Shown: piece by piece, positions 57,507 through 64,000 of the stretch
How positions within the stretch are numbered: the first letter of the stretch is position 1
How the letters are laid out: the number at the start of each line of letters is the position of its first letter
NCBI GenBank assembly: GCA_001792895.1
Contig: MARA01000036.1
Coordinates: 124,001 to 188,000 of the forward strand
Length of the DNA: 64,000 nt
From: Lentinus brumalis
Lineage: Eukaryota; Basidiomycota; Agaricomycetes; Polyporales; Polyporaceae
Reading direction: 5' to 3'
The notes under the pieces: model-generated
Told to the model about the DNA's origin: nothing
Database searches by the model: none
The model's input: the letters and a program-made list of their open reading frames with translations, nothing else
Made by a program: the position numbers and the translations under genes

Positions 57507-60252
57507 ATGTTCTCCCAACTCCTCTCCCTCGTCGCCCTCGCTGCGGTCGCAAACGCGGAGCACTGGATCTTCGGTGGCAGCAGGCCCATCGTTACGACGC
57601 GGCTCGATTCCATCGTGAATCCTGGCGCGGTAAGCGGTCGATCATGCACTTTGAAGGCGCTGAATGAGCTCATCACCACCCCGCCTGTTACCTAGATCGG
57701 TTCCCATGTCCACTCCGTCGTCGGAGCGAGTCGGTTCAAGAACACCTACGATGCGGACGATCTCAGGCAGAGCAAGTGCACGACGATCCCCGTCCAGCCC
57801 GACAAGAGCAACTACTGGGCGGTGCGTTCGAGTTTTATGTGCTTCAATCTGGACTGTGGCGCTGATCCTGTTCGCCTTAGCCTCAACTCTATCACCGCGA
57901 CCAGAACACTGGTGCGCTCACCCCGATGCGTGCGTATCTCTACGAGTAGCGTTCTTCGCTTCCTACGTTGCTTCGGGATATTTGTATCCGACGAGCAGCA
58001 CCCTTCACCGTCTCTTCACCAGGTCGTCTCCGGTGTGGCGTATCTCCGTGCTGACACCATATCCTGCAGAGACTGGGTTCAACATCTACTACTTGGTCCG
58101 CAACGGTCCGAAGAACCAGCCCATCAAGGCATTCCCGAAGGGTCTGCGCATGGTCGCGGGTGACCCCAACCGCAAGACCTACAACGCCTCTAGCTTTGCC
58201 GACCAGGCGGTGAGCTACGTCTGCCTTGGTTCGTAACACTCTATCCCTGCGAAGGTCAACGCTAATTCGAATCACAGACTACAGTGGCGCGCACAACAAC
58301 GACCCGAACTATGCAGAGCGTCCCAACTTCTTCCCGCAAAACTGCCCGAACGGTATGCGTGCGCAGATTTTCTTCCCTGCGTGCTGGGATGGTGTCAACC
58401 TCGACTCTCCGGACCACAAGTCCCACATGGCCTACCCCATCCAGAACTACAACAGCGGCGACTGCCCCGACTCCCACCCTGTCCACCTCGTCTCGCTCTT
58501 CTACGAGATGATCGTCTCCGTGGACCAGTACTCCTACTGGGGTCCTGGCACCTGGGTCTTCGCGAACGGCGACACGACCGGGTACGGCCACCACGGCGAC
58601 TTCCAGGACGGATGGGACACAGCCCTGCTTCAGACGGCCATCGACACGTGCACGAACGCGAACGGTAACGTTATGGACTGCCCGGCCCTCGCCGCTCACT
58701 TCGACCAGGCCTCCGCCGACGCATGTGTCCTCGAGACCGAGTACGTCGACGAGAACATCGGTGCCGACCCCTCGCAGCCGATCACCAAGCTCCCTGGCTG
58801 CAACCCGATCTGGGATGGTACTGGCAGCAAGCCCGCGTGCCCGAACGCCGACGCTGGTACGCCCTCCCTCGTTCCCGCTCAGACGCCCCTCCCCAGCGGA
58901 TGGAGCGAGGTCGGGTGTATCGCTGAAGGCACGTCTGGCCGTGCGCTCACCGGTGCGTCCCTGACGAGCAAGACCATGACTCGTGCTGTCTGCGCGGACT
59001 TCTGCGCTTCCAAGGGCTTCAAGCTCGCTGGTGTCGAGTTCGGCGACGAGTGCTACTGCGACAACCAGGTCCGCAACGGCGCTTCCCAGAACACCATCAC
59101 GTGGAACCTCTGCACCAGCCACTGCGCGGCCAACGGTAAGTTCTCCTGCTATCCCCGCGAACTCGACGATCTGACTGGTGCGCAGCGAACGAGATTTGCG
59201 GTGGCCCTGCGAGGCTCACGCTGCTGTCTACTGCGAACCCGGGCGCTGTGTCGTCCGCATCGCCGTCCGTACACTCTACCACCGCTAAGCCGTCCAGCAC
59301 TGCTAACGCCGCTTCCTCGGCCGTCCTCGTCGTCTCGTCCCCGTCGTCCTCCGCAGTCGCCTCCACGTCTGCTCACTCCGCAAGCACGACGAGTTCTAAG
59401 GCGAGCTCGACTGTCTCCGCCCCCGCGTCCAGCAGCTCCTCGGTCGCCGTGCCTGCTGGATGGATCGGCGCGGGCTGCGTGTCCGACAATGCTGCACGCG
59501 CGCTCACTGGCTACAGCTTCGCCAACGACCAGATGACCGTCGCGTCCTGCGTGTCGACCTGCGCCTCCAAGGGCTACTCAATGGCCGGTATCGAATACGG
59601 CCGCGAGTGCTACTGTACGTTTCCTCGGTTGTCATTGGTGTCTTGTATCTGATCGTCTCTCGTAGGTGGCAACACGTTCTCGAACAACCAGGGCAAGTCC
59701 CTCGCGGCCTCGACCTGCAACATGGCCTGCTCCGGCGACAAGACGGCCACCTGCGGCGGCAGCTGGGCGCTCACCGTGTTCAAGGCGAACAACATCAACA
59801 TCGCGCTCCCCTCGACCCCCGTCGCCTCCTCCTCCGCCCCCAGTGCCAGCGCTCCGTCGAACTCGACGAGCACCTCCGGCGTCCCCGCCGGCTGGACGGC
59901 ACTCGGCTGCCGCAAGGACAACGTCAAGGGCCGCACGCTCAACGTCGACGCGTACACGAGCCAGAACATGACCGTCGCGTCGTGCATCGCGCACTGCTCC
60001 GCGCGCGGACACACCATCGCCGGCGTCGAGTACGCGCGCGAGTGCTACTGCGGGAGCGCGTTCGTCAACGGTGGCGGGGCGGTCGTCGCGGACTCGGCGT
60101 GCAACATGGCGTGCACGGGCGACAGCGCGAGCGTGTGCGGGGGCCCCGACGCGCTCACTGTGTTCTCGTCGAAGGCCGTGTCGGGCTCTGCGCGCCGGGC
60201 GCACAAGGCGCGCAGCTTTGGCCGGTCGCACCAGCACTCGGACATGTTCTGA
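57507..60252 (+). CDS. Secreted DUF1996 protein with three WSC domains
   Basis: Signal peptide MFSQLLSLVALAAVANA, then EHWIFGGSRPIVTTRLDSIV. DUF1996 exons follow as in the two tandem copies (HVHSVVGASRFKNTYDADDL; IYYLVRNGPKNQPIKAFPKG; YSGAHNNDPNYAERPNFFPQ; CWDGVNLDSPDHKSHMAYP; GYGHHGDFQDGWD). WSC 1 starts SGWSEVGCIAEGTSGRALTG and is completed across an intron by NEICGGPARLTLLS. A Ser/Thr/Ala-rich, probably O-glycosylated linker follows. WSC 2 starts GWIGAGCVSDNAARALTGYS and ends CGGSWALTVF across a 59-63-nt intron at about 59616. A second Ser-rich linker and WSC 3 (GWTALGCRKDNVKGRTLNVD...CGGPDALTVF) precede a basic tail (RRAHKARSFGRSHQHSDMF). The three sugar-binding modules suggest tighter wall or substrate attachment than the single-WSC paralogues. 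No frame breaks seen. Confidence 0.92.
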
Positions 60253-61810
60253 GCTGCAGCCTCCGTTGACGGCGGCTCGTTCTCTTGATCTCAGGCGCAG
60301 GGAGCGAGCCTCCCGATGCGCCGTCTCTGTCCTTGCTCTCTCCGCTTACCCTCCCCACGCACATATCGTTATCCGTCACATACCTCTGGGCTCTCGGTTT
60401 CGGTCTCATCGTCTCTCCTCTTTCCATGGTTTCCGGCTCCGGTTGCAGATACGTATACCTGTCCCCCAGCGGGACCCTTCACAGCGGCAGGGGTCGGCGA
60501 TGCACGACTTTTACTGGATAAACGACACCCCATGGCCCATGGCACCCCGGTCGCTCCGTGCGCCGCATTGAGCTGCGGTGCGCGTTCGTGAATGTATACC
60601 TCTTGTTGTCGAGCTCGTACGTACGCACATAGTCGTAGCACTGCACTGGAATTGTCGATGTTTTCGGGTGAAATATCATGCATATGAGAATGAATTGCGA
60701 ACTCAAAAGTCTAATGTGTGCGTGATGGTACTGTCATGACTGTGCGCTTCAAGCTTCGGGTGCTGCTTCAAGGGACAAGGCAGGAATCTCGGAGTTTTCG
60801 CAAGAAATTGAACGTACATACCTAGACCCTTCGTCCGTCTGAAGCGCTGAGATCCAGGGCAAGCTCAAGCCTGACCCGTCAACGATGACATCATCACCGA
60901 AAGGAGTAACCGAAACGCCCGTAGATGTACGGTTGCTATCGAGATCCATCCTGGACGCTTACTTCGAGTCTCGAATCTCCGCCCAACTTCCTCAATCTGC
61001 CTTCAAGACTTCAAAAAATAGCAAGAGCGTTGAGGATCTATCAAGTTTTTGTAAGCTGATCAGTACCGATCTCACTACAGTCCTTAGAAGCTCTGATATA
61101 CGTGGCAGAGCCTTGACACGTCCAACCAAGGACTTGAGTCTCGGATCCCCTGAATCGTGAAGGAGGCATTGTGTGATATAGGAGCGAGTATCTTATACTG
61201 GGTGCTTGACGAGTCTCAAGTATCTGTGCTGACCTCCTTTATCATAACTACACATATAGCCCACACCCAAGCATACGCGCATACGCGCGTCCCGATCATC
61301 GTCATGAGCATATTGGCGAGCGTGGACCGGTTGTCGACCAGTGGTGAATCTGGTGATAGACTGCTTATTTGCTTAGGTCCATCGGTCCATCCTTACAGAG
61401 GACAGGCAGGGACAGGCCCGCCTTCGAGATGATGTTCCAGCGTCTCGTTCGACAATCGCATCCAGGGTGACGTGCTTCCTCGCGCTGATACATGTGCTCA
61501 TTCCTGACGCGTCATCACCAGACCAGGGACCATGAGCACAATGGGGTAGCTGAGACATCTATCAGCGGAGACCGGAACGGTGGCGTCCACCGTCCACGAC
61601 ATTCCAGCATCAGCGCCCGGACTCGGTCAGCCGTCGTTCCAGCCCTTTTCTCCCCCCAGTCGTCTCCACACTTCCAATCCTCTTTTTTCTCCTTCCTTGA
61701 GCTTACCTGGGTCTCCACGCTCGTGCAAGCTTGGCGTCTCGCTCCCACGCACCTGATATGTTCGTCGCCACCGTTGAAGGTTTCCCCGTCATAGGTCCAC
61801 TGGCGTTTTT
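60253..61810. other. Downstream of DUF1996 gene, no supportable gene
   Basis: A 91-codon plus frame (60885-61160) and an overlapping minus frame (60749-60949) both look somewhat protein-like but share no family features. I cannot decide between them or chance. Confidence 0.4.
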
Positions 61811-62115
61811 TCGAGTCTCTCCAGGATGCGGCGGCTCTAACAAACGGTACGTATTACCTGCATCCTCCTCTGGCACGATGCTCTCTGCATACTGACGATC
61901 GTCTTCTCCCTCCTGTCCGTTGCTCAGTGTAGGATATCGCAGCCGCTGTCCGAAGCCCCAGCCCCGCTCTCGCCGTAGTCCAAGATGATCCTGTCGAGTC
62001 TCTCTGGGAGGTGGCGCCCTTCTGAGTCGGTGCGTGCTATGTCTTCCTGTGGCTCGACGTCTTTTCCATACTGATGATCGTCTGCCCTCCGGTCATTCCC
62101 CGTCGCCGCCCGAAT
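61811..62115 (+). repeat. Diverged tandem duplication, ~183-nt period
   Basis: The segment from 61811 aligns with that from 61994. Both begin TCGAGTCTCTC, then GGCG, then GGT[A/G]CGT. Near the end both have CATACTGA[C/T]GATCGTCT followed by CCCTC. A weaker third echo (CACAGCCGGAAG, about 62411) resembles CGCAGCCGCTGT at about 61938. Coding potential is not conserved between units. Confidence 0.55.
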
Positions 62116-63045
62116 CCGTCGCTGTTCGCACGTCGAAGCTATATCTTTTTGATACGAGGTCGTGCGCTGAAGGGAGGCGTGCTCCTATGGAGGGGGCAAG
62201 GCCCTCCCCAGCCGCACGTGGTCTCAGGTAAGCATGATCGTTCCGACGGTAGGATTGCCCGGATTCGGCGCGGTAGGCGGCGAGTGAGCCTCCTCCGTCG
62301 GTGCCCAGCTGAACGTTAAGAGGTGGGCGTTTTTCTTCTGTTGTTCCTCAACCCCTACTTAATTGTTGTCACAGCGTGTGCACGACGGGCTTCGCCCCGA
62401 AGTCAGAATCTCACAGCCGGAAGATAATAGCTCTCAACGACAGCGTAGTCGACACTCCGCTATCCGTGCTGTTCCACGTGTGCGGCGACGTGACAGCGAT
62501 GGTCCTGCGGCGACCTCTAGGCCTCGTGGTGCGCCTCTTGAGTCGATGAGGCTTGACGGTATGTCGTCTTCTTTCGTTTGCGCCCCATGCATATCCAGCT
62601 ACGATATAAATGCGTCCTGAGCTTCCTCTGGACTGCACGCTCCCCATCGCCCTCATACAGTAGAGGTCTACGCTCTTGCCCATCTCTAGCTGTCATCGCT
62701 GCCCGCCATTCTCCTCCGCCTCTTCCACTGCTTCCCTTCAGCGTTCCCCTCGCTCGCTCCCTCTCCCTGTCGCCATATCAAGTTGGAATTCCTGCCCGTC
62801 ACCATGATACATGGCTCAGCCATCAGGATCTTCGATACAATTCACAACCGTCCGAAACTTTTAAGTCTGGGCCAGCGCGGCCCACCCGGAGGTTGTCAAA
62901 GTCGACGTGTCATCGTCCGTCCTGGGCGAGTTTCTGCAAATGGCCCACCTGATTACTCGCCATTGTCCAGAGCTCATCGTCATACCCAGCTCTTCCGCTT
63001 TGTCCGGATCGGAACGTCGGCCATCGTCGCCGCCCTAGTGACTTG

Positions 63046-63175
63046 CAAGTCCCGGCTCGGCCTGAAGCCCGGGGCTTTGGCCCGGCTTCAGACGGCCGGG
63101 GCTTGGTCGAACCTCAGGCCGGGCCCCCAGGACGACTGAGGCCAAAGCCCGGGGCTTGGCCCGGCCTGGGCCGCA
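63046..63175. repeat. GC-rich imperfect repeats of an AAGCCCGGGGCTT-type core
   Basis: AAGCCCGGGGCTT followed by GGCCCGGC occurs at about 63065 and 63146, with a degenerate copy between (GGCCGGGGCTTGG at about 63094). The first copy lies inside CTGAAGCC...GGCTTCAG inverted arms and could form a stable hairpin. Confidence 0.65.
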
Positions 63176-63339
63176 GCTTTGGTTTGACTAACAAGTCATC
63201 TCGGAACCTGCGAACCGAGGGCCTTCCAAGGGGTCTCACGGCGGGCACAGCCCCGAAACCGGCGGCGAGAAATCTTCATGTCATCCTCCACGTAGCTCGG
63301 CTGCCGCGAAGTTAATGACAACATTATAGGGTTCCGGAA

Positions 63340-63740
63340 ACCTTACCATTCACGGGCCTGTGACCGGCGTTTCTGGTCACCAGAAAGGAAACCTATGCCG
63401 GTCATCTCCGCGAACTGTTCGACCGCCTGAAAAGTAGCCTATGTCTGACTTTTCCAGCGGCCGAAAAGTTTGGCCAATGAGGTTACCTTTGTCCTCCCTA
63501 TCGCGTGACCGAAAATCTTCATAGAATCCACGCAGAATCGCCAGGAAAGGACACCTTTCTCCGGTATCTTTTCCTGTGACGAGAAATCTCGGTGAGAGGT
63601 AGCCTTTCTCGTCCCTTTCCGGCGGTCCAAAACTCATGACAAAGGTGACCTTTCTCTGACCTTCTTCGTGTGCTGAAAAGGTTACCTTTTCGGCAGCCAG
63701 AAAAGCTCACCGTGATAGGTGACCTTTTTGGCGGTGGAAA
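63340..63740 (+). repeat. Degenerate minisatellite with AGGTGACCTTT-like core
   Basis: Cores GAGGTTACCTTTG (about 63479), GGACACCTTTCTC (about 63547), AGGTAGCCTTTCTC (about 63597), AGGTGACCTTTCTC (about 63645), AGGTTACCTTTTC (about 63679) and AGGTGACCTTTTTGG (about 63718) recur every 33-67 nt. They are interleaved with CGGCCGAAAA/CGGTGGAAAA-type strings. At least six units, well diverged. No open frame runs through. Confidence 0.65.
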
Positions 63741-64000
63741 AGCACCTGGAAACGTAGAGAGAATGACAGTCGACTCCACGCCACACCACGTCGCACCACG
63801 CGACGACGCGTCGCGGCCCTCCACGAGACAGAGCGCTACGACATACCGCGCCGCAACCACACCTGACTGCACCCGCCAATCCTCGATGCCCGACACCACA
63901 CCGCCACCGTTACACGAGGCTACCCCACACCAAGCCTGACCGCACCCGTCGTCGCCGCCTCAAGGTCCCTCCTCATCGCAACACGAGGCTCCTCGCCGAC
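63741..64000. other. CCA/ACC-rich right edge
   Basis: Low-complexity CCAC, CGTCGC and CGACG strings up to the window end. The plus frame 63670-63939 is compositional. Nothing supportable. Confidence 0.4.

Noticed and set aside
60885..61160. 91-codon plus-strand frame after the third DUF1996 gene
   Set aside because: An overlapping antisense frame is equally protein-like and neither has a recognisable domain.

Overview
The window looks like nuclear DNA of a basidiomycete fungus, most likely an Agaricomycete of the wood-decay (polypore-like) kind. It is GC-rich. Its genes are split by many short introns (about 45-85 nt, GT...AG, with CTGAC/CTAAC-like branch points) and favour C-ending codons. 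The families fit too: a fungal plasma-membrane proton pump, F-box/LRR-like proteins, secreted DUF1996-WSC proteins and a Kelch-MYND protein. The supplied open frames follow neither introns nor single-base frameshifts, so most gene models here are spliced by eye from splice signals and protein continuity.

Layout. 1-1820 (-): Ser/Pro-rich hypothetical protein running off the left edge. 1821-9332: a long stretch without a supportable gene. 9333-12647 (+): PMA1-type H+-ATPase with an apparent one-base deletion. 14772-15968 (+): intronless TetX-like flavin monooxygenase. 16622-18085 (+): tandem pair of small unknown genes. 18520-19395 (+): decayed gene. 20453-26486 (+): UDP-glucose:glycoprotein glucosyltransferase ending in HDEL. 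26867-29668 (+): F-box-like exons that run in frame into a metacaspase-like domain lacking both catalytic residues. 30325-33682 (-): tandem pair of Gly/Ser-rich surface-type proteins. 34427-36771 (-): helical/Kelch/MYND protein. 37000-38638 (-): a second kind of F-box protein. 39243-41173 and 42448-44414 (-): tandem DUF1996-WSC proteins. 45260-49266 (-): DHTKD1-type 2-oxoadipate dehydrogenase E1. 49947-51175 (+): aldo/keto reductase. 51732-53386 (-): second copy of the 26.9-kb F-box gene, running in frame into an HMG box instead. 53930-55168 (+): HAD phosphatase. 57507-60252 (+): third DUF1996 protein, with three WSC domains. 60253-64000: no supportable gene, several degenerate repeats.

How the genes relate. 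There is no operon logic and no clear metabolic cluster. Housekeeping genes (proton pump, ER glycoprotein quality control, lysine catabolism, AKR, HAD phosphatase) are interleaved with recently duplicated, lineage-restricted families: F-box-like, DUF1996-WSC, Gly/Ser-rich surface proteins and the small tandem pair. The most unusual observation is a duplicated F-box/LRR-like module whose conserved phase-1 intron leads into a different C-terminal domain in each copy (dead metacaspase versus HMG box). A technical caution: the proton pump, the Kelch-MYND gene and probably the left-edge gene each appear to lack one base where a run of four G or C is expected. That suggests homopolymer under-calling in the assembly rather than biology.
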